From Candidatus Taenariivivens baikalensis (GTDB lineage Bacteria > Omnitrophota > Omnitrophia > Omnitrophales > Aquincolibacteriaceae): 33,172 bases of DNA. Position numbers and translations under genes: made by a program. The notes below the pieces were generated by a model. The model worked only from the letters and a program-made list of their open reading frames with translations, was not told where the DNA came from and did not search any database. The stretch spans positions 1 through 33,172 of the forward strand of contig SICL01000025.1 of NCBI GenBank assembly GCA_009691445.1. Direction: 5' to 3'. Below, piece after piece: positions 6,437-14,136 of this stretch. Every line of letters starts with the position of its first letter. The first letter of the stretch is position 1.

Positions 6437-7987
6437 ATGCCAAATGATCGACGGCCCATCTACATTTTTGATACCACGTTGCGTGACGGCGAACAGTCGC
6501 CGGGCGCTTCGCTGACGCCTGAAGAAAAGCTGGATATTGCACGACAGCTTGAGCGATTGCACGTGGATGTCATTGAAGCCGGATTTCCTGCGTCATCACC
6601 CGGTGAGATGCGGGCTGTCGACATGATTGCCCGTGAAATCCGAGGGCCGGTCATTTGCGGTCTTTCGCGGATGCTGCCGACTGATATTGATGCTTGCCGC
6701 CAGGCGCTTGAAAAAGCGCGTAAAAAACGCCTTCACGTATTTCTGGCCACGTCCCAGATTCATCGGCAGTACAAACTCAAAAAAGACAAGCGCGAGATTT
6801 TGGGAATGGTGAGCAAAAACATCTGTTCCGCAAGAAAGGATTTTGAGCAGATTGAATTTTCGCCCGAGGACGCCTCGCGCACCGAACCTAAATTTTTGGC
6901 GGAAGTTGTCCGCGCCGCGATGGAGGCGGGTGCCACGTCTGTGAATATTCCGGATACGGTGGGCTACGCAGTGCCGCGGGAATTTTCGGAGCTGATTCAC
7001 TTTTTAATCAAAAAAAATCCAGCGCTCGGGAAAAAAATTATTTTATCTGTTCACTGCCACAATGATCTTGGGATGGCAGTTGCGAATTCTTTGGCGGCAG
7101 TTTTAGCCGGAGCCAATCAGGTGGAGTGTACGATTAATGGGATTGGCGAGCGCGCTGGAAATGCATCCCTTGAAGAAATTGTGATGGCGATTGATACGCG
7201 CAAGGATTTTGTGGGCTGCCGCACGGGAATTAGGCTCAAGGAAATTATGAAATCGTCACGTTTGGTTTCTTCGTTGACCGGTATGGTGGTTCAGCCGAAC
7301 AAGGCGATTGTGGGACGTAATGCGTTTTCACATGAATCCGGAATTCATCAGGACGGCGTTTTAAAAAAGCGCCAAACCTACGAAATCATGGATCCAAAAC
7401 GAATCGGTTGGGTTGGTAATCAATTGCTTTTGGGAAAACTTTCCGGACGGCACGCGTTTTTGGAGCGGGTTAAAAAGCTCGGGTTTTCGCTTTCGTCTGC
7501 GGATTTGGATCGTGCCTTCAAACGATTCAAAGATCTTGCGGACAAGAAAAAATATGTCTTTGATGAAGACATCGAATCTATTTTGGAAAATGATATGGCT
7601 AAATTTCCGATGGCGTGGAAACTAGAATCAATGAAAGTGCATTGCGAAACGTCGAAGCAGCCGCATGCCTTGATCCGTTTGTCGCACGAGAATCAGCGTT
7701 TTGAAGCGGAATCGGACGGCACAGGTCCCGTGGATGCTTGCTACAAAGCAGTGGAAAAGATTGTGAAGTCTGGAGGACGGCTGGCTCATTACGGCATTCA
7801 ATCCATCACTAGTGGGATCGATGCTCAAGGGGAAGTTATTGTGAAGCTTCAGGTCGGATCGAATGAAGTCACGGGCCGCGGCACGAGTACGGATATTATC
7901 GAAGCCAGTGTGAAGGCTTATCTTTTTGCCTTGAATAAAATTGCGGCGCGTTTCATGAGCGGCCCTTCTGTCCAATCATCGTTATAA
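6437..7987 (+). CDS. leuA: 2-isopropylmalate synthase
   Basis: A 516-residue DRE-TIM enzyme that condenses acetyl-CoA with 2-ketoisovalerate, the first step specific to leucine. The N-terminal signature FDTTLRDGEQSPGASLTPEE (11-30) supplies the metal-binding Asp12 and catalytic Arg16. The metal histidines are H206 and H208 in SVHCHNDLG, followed by NGIGERAGNASLEE. The C-terminal ~120 residues (from about ESMKVHCETS) form the LeuA regulatory dimer domain, expected to respond to leucine; a citramalate synthase is a weaker alternative. The gene starts five bases after ilvC with no clear ribosome-binding site, so translation is probably coupled to ilvC. Confidence 0.93.
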   Translation: MPNDRRPIYIFDTTLRDGEQSPGASLTPEEKLDIARQLERLHVDVIEAGFPASSPGEMRAVDMIAREIRGPVICGLSRMLPTDIDACRQALEKARKKRLHVFLATSQIHRQYKLKKDKREILGMVSKNICSARKDFEQIEFSPEDASRTEPKFLAEVVRAAMEAGATSVNIPDTVGYAVPREFSELIHFLIKKNPALGKKIILSVHCHNDLGMAVANSLAAVLAGANQVECTINGIGERAGNASLEEIVMAIDTRKDFVGCRTGIRLKEIMKSSRLVSSLTGMVVQPNKAIVGRNAFSHESGIHQDGVLKKRQTYEIMDPKRIGWVGNQLLLGKLSGRHAFLERVKKLGFSLSSADLDRAFKRFKDLADKKKYVFDEDIESILENDMAKFPMAWKLESMKVHCETSKQPHALIRLSHENQRFEAESDGTGPVDACYKAVEKIVKSGGRLAHYGIQSITSGIDAQGEVIVKLQVGSNEVTGRGTSTDIIEASVKAYLFALNKIAARFMSGPSVQSSL

Positions 7988-7993
7988 AGGCAG

Positions 7994-8068
7994 ATCTGAA
8001 ATTTTAAATTTAAAATTGAACGGCCCAGTGTTTTTTAATTTTAGATTTACGATTTAAAATTTTAGATA
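7994..8068. repeat. AT-rich dispersed repeat, copy B
   Basis: Most of the leuA-aroE gap is AT-rich and self-complementary: gaaattttaaatttaaaatt on the left and atttaaaattttagat on the right, around a GC-richer centre. The right half shares ATTTACGATTT and TTTTAGAT with the reverse complement of copy A at 1742-1780. No gene is visible in it. Confidence 0.5.
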
Positions 8069-8090
8069 AGGCTCAAAGCGAGGAGTGTTC

Positions 8091-8981
8091 GTGAAGTTAA
8101 GTGGAGTTGAGAGAAAACCGCCGTTTCAGTTGTATGGCATTTTTGGGGATCCCCTCCGGCACACTCTTTCCCCGCGGATGCAGGAAGCCGCTTTCAGGAA
8201 GTTTGGAATTTCTGCCTTTTATCTTCCATTTGAAATGGATCTTCGGAATTTCAGGAAAATCATGAAGCATCTTCCGTCGCTGATCTTGGACGGCTTCAAT
8301 GTCACTGTGCCGCATAAGGAAAATGTGATCCCCTTTTTGGATAAGGTGAGCGCGGAAGCTAGCGTCATTGGGGCGGTGAACACAGTTTTTCGCCGCGGCC
8401 GCAAATGGATGGGCGAAAATACAGACGCCTGCGGTTTTCTTCGTTCTTTGAAAGAGGAAGCAAAGTTTTCTATCAAGGGAAAGCGAGCCTTAGTCCTTGG
8501 AGCAGGGGGCAGTGCGCGGGCAGTGCTTTACGCCTTATGTTCGCAAGGGGCTGAATCCGTTACGGTGGTAAACCGAAATCTGCTTCGGGCTCAAACGATC
8601 GTCCGGCATTTCGGATCCGTGTTTTCCAAAGTGAAGTTACAATTCTCTGCATTGGCCGGTTTTGATTTCCGCTCGTCGCTTGAGCTTGTGGATCTTTTAG
8701 TCCAGACAACCTCAATTGGGCTCAAATCCGGGGATCATTCTCTGATTAAGAAAAACGAAATTCCCCGTGCTCAAGGGAAGCATCGCTTGCTTGTGGTGGA
8801 TCTCATTTATAAGCCGGCGCAAACGGAGTTGCTCCGGATAGCCAAAGCCAGGGGCCATCGAACGTTGAATGGCGCCGGGATGCTTATTTTTCAAGGCGCA
8901 AAGGCATTTGAAACCTGGACCGGTAAAAAAGCGCCGATCAGCGAAATGCGTAAAGCCTTAGGGACGGTTCTCATTGACTAA
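8091..8981 (+). CDS. aroE: shikimate 5-dehydrogenase
   Basis: It reduces 3-dehydroshikimate to shikimate with NADPH. I start it at GTG 8091 because GAGGAG at 8080-8085 sits five bases before it; the GTG at 8085 would overlap that site. From this start (296 residues), the substrate-binding segment is YGIFGDPLRHTLSP (15-28, Thr25 in place of the first Ser of SxSP), catalytic K76 in NVTVPHKEN, N97 in GAVNT and D112 in GENTDACGF. The NADP-binding loop is LGAGGSARAVL, followed by VNRN where NRT is usual. The last residues (GTVLID) are encoded by the left arm of a repeat that starts at 8960. pilD follows. Confidence 0.94.
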   Translation: MKLSGVERKPPFQLYGIFGDPLRHTLSPRMQEAAFRKFGISAFYLPFEMDLRNFRKIMKHLPSLILDGFNVTVPHKENVIPFLDKVSAEASVIGAVNTVFRRGRKWMGENTDACGFLRSLKEEAKFSIKGKRALVLGAGGSARAVLYALCSQGAESVTVVNRNLLRAQTIVRHFGSVFSKVKLQFSALAGFDFRSSLELVDLLVQTTSIGLKSGDHSLIKKNEIPRAQGKHRLLVVDLIYKPAQTELLRIAKARGHRTLNGAGMLIFQGAKAFETWTGKKAPISEMRKALGTVLID

Positions 8982-9057
8982 TGACACGAGGACAGAGCGA
9001 GTTGAGATCTTCCCATTCTTATTGAGATTTAAAAAATTGTTTCTGAGAACCGTGCCT
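8960..9057. repeat. 98-base element with AGGGACGGTTCTCA terminal inverted repeats, copy 1
   Basis: AGGGACGGTTCTCA at 8960-8973 is inverted at 9044-9057 as TGAGAACCGTGCCT, 13 of 14 matching. The left arm lies within the last codons of aroE and the right arm ends just before the pilD ribosome-binding site. Copy 2 (9850-9947) has exactly the same length, and the hexamer ttattg sits at the same offset (59) in both. Confidence 0.8.
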
Positions 9058-9070
9058 GATCGAGGGCGCA

Positions 9071-9844
9071 ATGGTTGATTTTTTTATTTTCATATTAGGG
9101 ATTTGCATCGGAAGCTTTTTAAACGTGTGTATTCATCGGATTCCGCGTGAGGAGTCCGTGGTTCAGGGTCGGTCAAAATGTACGCAGTGCGGCAAGCAAA
9201 TCGCCTGGTATGACAATTTTCCGATGGTGAGCTATCTGGTGCTGCGTGCCAAGTGCCGTTCGTGCGGTAAGCGGTTCTCGTTCCGCTATTTTTTGGTGGA
9301 GTTTTTGACGGGTTTCCTTTGGCTTTATTTATGGAAGCTCTGCGGGCCAAGTCCCCTTTTTGGGGCGGGCATTGTCCTTTTTTCTATTCTTGTCAGTGTG
9401 ACATTTACGGATCTGGAAACAGGATATATCCCGGATAAGTTGACATTGCCGGGCATGCTGGTGGGTTTGGGATTTAGCGCGGTTTTCCCGTCCTTGCTGC
9501 AGCAAACATTTTGGGCTCAGGGACTGATGAGGTCCTGTGTTGGGCTTTTAGCCGGCGGCGGGATCCTTCTATTGTTGGGGCTTGCTGGAAATTTTATCTT
9601 TAAAAAAGAAACGATGGGTGGGGGAGACATTAAACTTCTTGCCATGCTGGGAGCATTTCTCGGAATTGGAAAAGTGCTGTTTGTTTTTTTCATGGCTCCG
9701 ATGCTTTCGGTCCCGTTTGCTCTGTATACAAAGTTGATTAAAAAAGAAGAAACTATGCCTTTCGGGCCATTTATCGCTGCTGCCGGAGCTTTGGCATTTA
9801 TTTATGGGGATTATTTCTTGGCGAATTATTTTTATGGGTATTAG
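9071..9844 (+). CDS. pilD: type IV prepilin leader peptidase / methyltransferase
   Basis: This 257-residue integral membrane aspartic protease (family A24) cleaves the leader of type IV pilins or type II secretion pseudopilins and methylates the new N-terminus. The N-terminal GICIGSFLNVCIHRIPR leads into a cytoplasmic domain with four cysteines (C37, C40, C62, C65; CTQC and CRSC), the zinc-binding hallmark of PilD. Catalytic aspartates are D114 in FTDLETGYIPD and the Asp of the GGGD motif (MGGGDIKLLAMLGAFLG). At least six hydrophobic spans are visible. A GAGGG lies just before the ATG. Both neighbours are shikimate-pathway genes; no pilin gene is in the window. Repeat elements flank it on both sides. 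Confidence 0.95.
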   Translation: MVDFFIFILGICIGSFLNVCIHRIPREESVVQGRSKCTQCGKQIAWYDNFPMVSYLVLRAKCRSCGKRFSFRYFLVEFLTGFLWLYLWKLCGPSPLFGAGIVLFSILVSVTFTDLETGYIPDKLTLPGMLVGLGFSAVFPSLLQQTFWAQGLMRSCVGLLAGGGILLLLGLAGNFIFKKETMGGGDIKLLAMLGAFLGIGKVLFVFFMAPMLSVPFALYTKLIKKEETMPFGPFIAAAGALAFIYGDYFLANYFYGY

Positions 9845-9849
9845 CAATC

Positions 9850-9947
9850 AGGGACGGTTCTCAAATGCGGCCGTGGCTGTAATCTGCAGAATTGAAAATC
9901 TTCAATCATTATTGCCCAAGCAACATCCGTGGATGAGAACCGTCCCT
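9850..9947. repeat. 98-base element with AGGGACGGTTCTCA terminal inverted repeats, copy 2
   Basis: AGGGACGGTTCTCA at 9850-9863 and its exact reverse complement at 9934-9947, with a roughly palindromic centre (attgaaaatcttcaat). It fills the gap between pilD (stop at 9844) and the aroC ribosome-binding site at 9952. It is the cleanest copy of the family. Confidence 0.85.
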
Positions 9948-9961
9948 AAACAGGAGTTTTT

Positions 9962-11083
9962 ATGTTGAGTTACATCACGACTGGAGAATCTCACGGGAAA
10001 TATCTGGCCGCGATTCTTGAAGGGATACCGAGCGGACTGAACATGGAACTGGATTTTGTGAACGCTCAGCTTGCGCGCCGCCAGCAGGGCTATGGCCGCG
10101 GGGGACGTCAGAAAATCGAAACGGATACCGTGGAAGTCATGGGAGGCGTGATTAAATGCCTGACCACAGGCGCTCCCATTGGACTGCTTTTAATGAACAA
10201 AGATTTTAAGATCGAGCAAATGCCGGAACTTTTCCGTCCCCGACCCGGTCACGCGGATCTTGTTGGCTCTTTGAAATATCACCAGGGAATTCGTCCGGTG
10301 CTGGAACGGGCAAGTGCGCGCGAGACGGCGATGCGTGTTGCGGTGGGATCGGTTTGCCGTGTACTTTTGAAAACCTTCGGGATTGAACTTACAAGCCATG
10401 TGACTCGAGTCGGAAAAGCGCATATTGGCGAAGAAGAAAATCTAACCGTGGCGGAAATCAACCGCCGAGTTAAGAAATCGGAAATGAATTGTATTTGTCC
10501 CAAAACCGAAATCAAAATGAAAGAAGTGATTGATGAAGCACGCCGCCGCAAGGATACTTTGGGCGGTCAATATGAAGTGCGCGTGACAGGAGTTCCGATT
10601 GGTCTGGGATCGTATGTTCATTTTGAGCGTAAACTCGACGGACGTTTGGCGCAGATTTTAATGGGCATGCAGTCTGTTAAGGCCGTGGGTATTGGGCTTG
10701 GTACGGAGGTGGGTTCGCGGTTCGGCTCTGAATCTCACGATGAAATTTTGCATGACAAGGGAAAAGGATATTCCCACTCGACGAACCGTGCAGGCGGCAT
10801 CGAAGGGGGAGTATCCAACGGTTCTGATATTCTTGTGAGTGCGACGATGAAACCCATATCGACCTTGGGGCAGCCTCTGGCTTCGGTTAATATGTTGACG
10901 AAGCAGCCGGAGAAGGCTGATTTTGAGCGCTCGGACATTTGCGCGGTTCCGGCCGGAAGTGTGATCGGTGAAGCGTTGGTAGCTTATGTGATCGCGGACG
11001 CATTTTTAGAAAAATTCGGCGGCGATTCCATCACTGAGATCAAACGTAATTACGACGGTTATCTCAAGCAGATTCATGAATAA
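9962..11083 (+). CDS. aroC: chorismate synthase
   Basis: A 373-residue FMN-dependent enzyme that makes chorismate from EPSP, the last step of the shikimate pathway. Family motifs are in order: TTGESHGKYLAAILEGIPSG at the N-terminus, RRQQGYGRGGRQKIETD, RASARETAMRVAVG, MGMQSVKAVGIGLG, and the FMN/substrate segment DKGKGYSHSTNRAGGIEGG followed by SNG. AGGAG at 9952-9956 is five bases before the ATG. The 3' end overlaps aroK by eight bases. Length and motifs are normal. Confidence 0.97.
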   Translation: MLSYITTGESHGKYLAAILEGIPSGLNMELDFVNAQLARRQQGYGRGGRQKIETDTVEVMGGVIKCLTTGAPIGLLLMNKDFKIEQMPELFRPRPGHADLVGSLKYHQGIRPVLERASARETAMRVAVGSVCRVLLKTFGIELTSHVTRVGKAHIGEEENLTVAEINRRVKKSEMNCICPKTEIKMKEVIDEARRRKDTLGGQYEVRVTGVPIGLGSYVHFERKLDGRLAQILMGMQSVKAVGIGLGTEVGSRFGSESHDEILHDKGKGYSHSTNRAGGIEGGVSNGSDILVSATMKPISTLGQPLASVNMLTKQPEKADFERSDICAVPAGSVIGEALVAYVIADAFLEKFGGDSITEIKRNYDGYLKQIHE

Positions 11084-11579
11084 TATTTATTTGATCGGAA
11101 TGCCTGGTTCTGGAAAAACAGTTACGGGTAAAGCCTTAGCGAGCATTTTAAATAGAAAACATTTTGATCTTGATGAAGAGACTGTGCGTAAATACAACTG
11201 TTCAATCGCTGAGCTTTTTGAAAAAGAAGGAGAAGCGGGCTTCCGTCAAAAAGAACAGGCCCTTCTGCAAGCTTCGGGCAGCTCCTTTCCAGATATGATT
11301 ATTAGTACAGGTGGTGGAGTTGTATTAGTTGCTGATAATGTGCGTTATATGAAACAAGAGGGTAAGGTGGTTTATTTAGAGACATCTTTGAATTGTTTGT
11401 GGGAAAGGATTGAAAATAAAACGCATCGACCGCTTTTAAAAGGCGAAGATCCAAAGGCGGTACTTGAGAAAATCTTTAATGAAAGAAAGGCCCTGTACGA
11501 ATCCGCTGGAGATTTTAAAGTGAATACCAACGGAAAATCAGCGGAAGAGGTTGCGAAGGGTATTCAGGAAAAATTATGA
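11076..11579 (+). CDS. aroK: shikimate kinase
   Basis: A 167-residue P-loop kinase that phosphorylates shikimate at the 3-hydroxyl. The Walker A motif is GMPGSGKT (8-15). FDLDEETVRKY contributes the substrate Asp, ISTGGGVVL the GGG shikimate-binding loop, and THRPLLKG the lid and adenine-binding Arg. The gene starts inside the end of aroC and overlaps aroB by four bases (ATGA), so the three are translationally coupled. Confidence 0.95.
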   Translation: MNNIYLIGMPGSGKTVTGKALASILNRKHFDLDEETVRKYNCSIAELFEKEGEAGFRQKEQALLQASGSSFPDMIISTGGGVVLVADNVRYMKQEGKVVYLETSLNCLWERIENKTHRPLLKGEDPKAVLEKIFNERKALYESAGDFKVNTNGKSAEEVAKGIQEKL

Positions 11580-12673
11580 AAACCATTTTAGTTAAAACCT
11601 CAACGAGTCAGTATCCGGTTTATGTGGGATCACAGCTCCTGTCTAAACTGGGATCCCTGTTTCAGGATCTTTCGTTGGGCGGCAAGGTGCTGATTGTTAC
11701 ACAAAAAAAAATCGCGAAGCACTTTCTTAAACCGGTGCAGCAATCCTTGAAACAAAAAGGATATGCCGTCTTTGTGCATGAAATACCCGACGGGGAAACG
11801 GCTAAGAGTTCCAAGGAGCTTTTCGGTTTGTATCGTGTCCTTCTCAAGCATGGTTTTGAACGTCGGGATACGATTTTGGCGCTCGGCGGAGGTGTTGTCG
11901 GTGATCTTTCTGGATTTGCAGCTGCCACTTATTTGCGAGGGGTCCGGTTTGTGAATATTGGCACCACTTTCCTTGCGCAAGTGGACAGCTCGGTTGGAGG
12001 GAAGACGGGTATTAATCTTCCGGAAGGAAAGAATCTGGTAGGAGCTTTTTATCCTCCGAAATTTGTTGTCAGTGATGTGGCTTTGTTTCAAACACTTCCG
12101 GACCGGGAATTTCGGTCGTCGCTTGCGGAAGTGGTCAAATACGGGGTGATTCGTTCGGGCGAGCTTTTCCGTTTTCTGGAAGACGAAGCGGATAAAATTT
12201 TGCACCGCGATGAGAGAGCTCTGGAACATCTTGTCCTTGAATCTGTGAAAATTAAAGCGCAAGTGGTGGCGAGTGATGAGTTTGAAGCCCGGGGCGAACG
12301 CATGATCCTGAATTTTGGCCATACCTTTGGCCACGGTTTTGAGCAAGCGACAGGATACAAAAAACTTTTGCACGGAGAAGCCGTGGCCATTGGGATAGTC
12401 TGCGCATCCCGCTTAGCCGTGGCTCTTAAAATGTTTTCAGAGGTTGAAGAAAAACGAGTGGTTGCATTACTTCAAAAATTTGATTTACCCGTCTCTCTTT
12501 CAGGGCTTTCGCTGAAGATGGCTTCGGTCCTTCAGGCGATGCAGCGGGACAAAAAAAAGTCAGCAGGAAAACTGCGTTGGGTGCTCCCCACGCATATTGG
12601 TGATGTGTTGGTGCGTGATGATGTGCCGCTTCCGCTGATCCGGAAAGTCATTCGTGAAGCAGGAGGAAAATGA
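11576..12673 (+). CDS. aroB: 3-dehydroquinate synthase
   Basis: This 365-residue NAD- and metal-dependent enzyme turns DAHP into 3-dehydroquinate, the second shikimate-pathway step. Key segments are GGGVVGDLSGFAAATYLRG with the NAD-binding glycines, TTFLAQVDSSVGGKTGINLP, the metal-ligand histidines in NFGHTFGHGFE, and LLHGEAVAIG. The start overlaps aroK by four bases. An AGGAGG lies at the very end of the gene (12661-12666) and can serve the small frame downstream. A DAHP synthase gene is not in the window. Confidence 0.96.
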   Translation: MKTILVKTSTSQYPVYVGSQLLSKLGSLFQDLSLGGKVLIVTQKKIAKHFLKPVQQSLKQKGYAVFVHEIPDGETAKSSKELFGLYRVLLKHGFERRDTILALGGGVVGDLSGFAAATYLRGVRFVNIGTTFLAQVDSSVGGKTGINLPEGKNLVGAFYPPKFVVSDVALFQTLPDREFRSSLAEVVKYGVIRSGELFRFLEDEADKILHRDERALEHLVLESVKIKAQVVASDEFEARGERMILNFGHTFGHGFEQATGYKKLLHGEAVAIGIVCASRLAVALKMFSEVEEKRVVALLQKFDLPVSLSGLSLKMASVLQAMQRDKKKSAGKLRWVLPTHIGDVLVRDDVPLPLIRKVIREAGGK

Positions 12674-12677
12674 ATTG

Positions 12678-12791
12678 ATGAAATCAGGAGTAGTAAGGTT
12701 TGTTTTAGGCGTGGTCATCGGATACGTGCTGGTTCAGGGGATTCAATATCTGAATCAGAATTATCTGTGGACGCTGTTTTACCGATCGTAA
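12678..12791 (+). CDS. 37-residue single-span membrane protein
   Basis: ATG 12678 to TAA 12789-12791 encodes 37 residues: a short basic start (MKSGVVR), a hydrophobic span of about 15 residues (FVLGVVIGYVLV), then a polar, aromatic end (QYLNQNYLWTLFYRS). AGGAGG at 12661-12666 lies 11 bases upstream, inside the end of aroB; the spacing is longer than ideal. The start is four bases after the aroB stop, so it would be co-translated. I do not recognise a family. The membrane-span pattern and placement support a real gene, but it is short enough that chance cannot be excluded. Confidence 0.5.
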   Translation: MKSGVVRFVLGVVIGYVLVQGIQYLNQNYLWTLFYRS

Positions 12792-12796
12792 TAAAA

Positions 12797-12828
12797 GAAT
12801 TTTAAATCTAAAATTTAAATTCTAGATT
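12797..12828. repeat. AT-rich dispersed repeat, copy C
   Basis: gaattttaaatctaaa followed by atttaaattctagatt is nearly palindromic and resembles copies A and B at 1742 and 7994. It lies between the small membrane gene and dprA. Confidence 0.45.
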
Positions 12829-12888
12829 GCTTTTAACAATGCTCTGGCGGACGGAGAACCTTCAAAAAAAGGAGACCGTCAGAACATC

Positions 12889-14049
12889 ATGAATACAAAT
12901 CTTTCAAGTCTACTCTGCCTTAACCAGCTTACCTTAAAAACCCGCCGTGGCATCCTCGAGTTTCTGGATCAAGGAATGTCCGCCCTGGAAATCCGGGAAC
13001 GCGTGCTTCACGAAAATCTTTGGGACAGCGCCGAAAAGCTCAAAGCGATTCATTTCCGATTTGATGTTCAGAAGGAAATGGAAGAATGTGAGCGCCTCGG
13101 AATCCGTTTTTTCACGGTTCTGGATTCCGGCTATCCAGAATTACTTCGGAAAATTTATCACCCGCCGCTTGTGCTTTATGTGCGGGGAGAAATTTTTCCT
13201 GAAGACCGCCACGCCATCGCCGTGGTAGGTACTCGTCATCCCAGTTTTTATGGGATTGAGCAGACTCGGCGGTTTGTGAGAGATTTAACTCAAAAAGGAC
13301 TAACGATTGTTTCGGGATTGGCGAAGGGGATTGACCACGCCGCTCATGAGGCAGCGCTTGAAATTTCTCACGGACGGACGATTGGTATTTTGGGGTGCGG
13401 ACCGGATCTGATTTATCCCCCTGGAAGTGAATCTCTTTATGAAAAGATAGCCGGATGCGGCGCGGTTATCAGTGAATATCCTTTAGGCACCCAGCCACTG
13501 GCGCATCATTTTCCACAACGTAACCGTATCATTGCCGGACTTTCTCACGGCGTTTTGGTGGTGGAAGCGCATCACCGAAGCGGAGCCTTGATCACTGCTC
13601 ACGAAGCCATTGAGGAGGGGCGTGATGTGTTTGCGATTCCCGGTCCTGTCAATCAGCTAACGTCCCGGGGAACCCATCGTCTTCTTAAAGAAGGAGCCTA
13701 CTTAGTTGAAAGCCCGGAGGATGTGATGGAGGTGATCGCAGCTTCTATATTGATGAACTCCGTTCAGACACCGCTTTCGCCCTGTCATCCTGAGCGAAAC
13801 GAAAGATCTCAGGATGAACTCGGTGAAGAATCCAAGAGCGAGACCCTTCGGAGCGTTGCTCCTCATGATGACATAATTAATGAGGATGATCAAAAACTTC
13901 TTGAACTTTTAAAAACCAAATCCATCACCTCGGATGAATGGATCGAAATCTCCGGCATGGAATCCTGGAAAGCGATGATTCAATTAACGCTTTTGGAAAT
14001 TAAGAAAAAAGTCATCAAACAATCTGACGGAACCTTTAAACTCGCTTAA
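12889..14049 (+). CDS. dprA: DNA-processing protein DprA (Smf) with repeat-encoded linker
   Basis: DprA binds incoming single-stranded DNA and loads RecA during natural transformation. After an N-terminal helical region (1-95), the Rossmann-like domain shows IAVVGTRHPSFYG, IVSGLAKGIDHAAHEAAL, IGILGCGPDLIYPP, HHFPQRNRIIAGLSHGVLVV, SGALITAHEAIEEGRDVFAI and PGPVNQLTSRGTHRLLKEGA. A C-terminal winged-helix domain (about 335-386, DDQKLLELLK onward) follows. The linker between them, residues ~298-328 (CHPERNERSQDELGEESKS), is encoded by a palindromic repeat. GGAG at 12871 is 14 bases before the ATG, which is far, so the start is less certain than the gene. Downstream is an RDD protein with its own promoter. 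Confidence 0.95.
   Translation: MNTNLSSLLCLNQLTLKTRRGILEFLDQGMSALEIRERVLHENLWDSAEKLKAIHFRFDVQKEMEECERLGIRFFTVLDSGYPELLRKIYHPPLVLYVRGEIFPEDRHAIAVVGTRHPSFYGIEQTRRFVRDLTQKGLTIVSGLAKGIDHAAHEAALEISHGRTIGILGCGPDLIYPPGSESLYEKIAGCGAVISEYPLGTQPLAHHFPQRNRIIAGLSHGVLVVEAHHRSGALITAHEAIEEGRDVFAIPGPVNQLTSRGTHRLLKEGAYLVESPEDVMEVIAASILMNSVQTPLSPCHPERNERSQDELGEESKSETLRSVAPHDDIINEDDQKLLELLKTKSITSDEWIEISGMESWKAMIQLTLLEIKKKVIKQSDGTFKLA
13783..13873. repeat. TGTCATYCTGAG-type palindromic repeat inside dprA
   Basis: Terminal arms tgtcatcctgag (13783-13794) and ctcatgatgaca (13862-13873) match in 11 of 12 positions when inverted. The 91-base element lies wholly in the dprA reading frame, in the linker between the Rossmann-like and winged-helix domains, and has no stop in the frame used. 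Confidence 0.8.
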
Positions 14050-14079
14050 CTTGCAATTGCAAGCAAAAGCGGGCATAAT
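14050..14079 (+). promoter_or_regulatory. promoter with 14-bp palindrome over the -35 box
   Basis: TTGCAA (14051-14056) and CATAAT (14074-14079) are 17 bases apart. The -35 box lies in a perfect 14-bp palindrome, CTTGCAATTGCAAG (14050-14063), a plausible operator. It serves the RDD protein gene, whose ATG is at 14137. Confidence 0.55.
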
Positions 14080-14136
14080 TATCCTAACAGTTTTTTAATC
14101 AAAATTCTAATGTCAATCGAAGAAAGGAGTTACACC

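Noticed and set aside
8085..8090. GTG 8085 as aroE start
   Set aside because: It overlaps the GAGGAG that fits GTG 8091 with five-base spacing.
11630..12373. 247-codon open frame on the minus strand
   Set aside because: It is the antisense of aroB, a complete and clearly identified gene.
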